Shown in pieces: positions 32,906-32,925 of a DNA stretch of 32,925 nucleotides. The stretch's first letter is position 1. Each line of letters starts with the position of its first letter. A program made the translations under genes and the position numbers. Under the pieces are notes generated by a model. The model made no database searches and was not told the origin of the DNA. It worked only from the letters and a program-made list of their open reading frames with translations. The stretch is from NCBI GenBank assembly GCA_007134465.1, contig SLKS01000162.1, forward strand, positions 1 through 32,925, given 5' to 3'. Source of the DNA: Kiritimatiellia bacterium (GTDB lineage Bacteria; Verrucomicrobiota; Kiritimatiellia; UBA8416; SLMC01).

Positions 32906-32925
32906 TGAATTTCTCCGTGAAATGC

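Overview
The window looks like chromosomal DNA of a GC-rich bacterium of the PVC group, most likely Kiritimatiellota or Lentisphaerota, with Planctomycetota as the alternative. This is inferred from family content, not from a marker gene. The evidence is the set of very large secreted beta-propeller proteins (PQQ-like plus TPR, kelch, NHL), a GntR-HTH/LacI-type regulator, an FN3-like linker of the type frequent in Kiritimatiellota/Verrucomicrobiota, and a DUF4175-like / terpenoid-cyclase-like toroid / LamG-like gene set. No rRNA, tRNA, CRISPR array or transposase gene was seen.

Region A (1-22495, all on the minus strand) is a run of ten co-directional genes. In transcription order they are: a GntR/LacI regulator; an STN-NHL propeller protein, overlapping the regulator by 4 bp (ATGA); a predicted beta-helix-like secreted protein; a large kelch-like protein with an inserted coiled coil; a tandemly duplicated protein of the same beta-helix-like family; a 1586-aa TPR/PQQ-like double propeller; a small lipoprotein; a PcRGLX/YetA-like (PL26-type) putative rhamnogalacturonan lyase; a second kelch-like protein; and a third beta-helix-like protein that runs off the left edge. 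All the non-regulatory products begin with signal peptides. Each of the three beta-helix-like genes lies directly downstream of a propeller gene. The order lyase - kelch - beta-helix occurs twice; in the second copy the lyase survives only as a short in-frame C-terminal remnant between two genes. The simplest reading is a surface or periplasmic polysaccharide-handling locus that grew by duplication.

Region B (22496-26541, plus strand) diverges from the regulator. It holds a cupin-fold protein overlapping (ATGA) a clear valine-pyruvate aminotransferase (avtA). A 303-bp hairpin-rich spacer follows, then glycerol kinase (glpK).

Region C (26542-27314) is a convergent gap of 773 bp full of inverted repeats: a REP/MITE-like palindromic element whose relative lies at 2373-2541, a 57-nt all-G/C palindrome, and further hairpins.

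Region D (27315-32867, minus strand) is a compact three-gene unit: a DUF4175-like membrane protein, a terpenoid-cyclase-like toroid protein (ATGA overlap) and a LamG-like secreted protein. A good sigma70-type promoter sits so close to the first ATG that the mRNA is predicted to be leaderless or nearly so.
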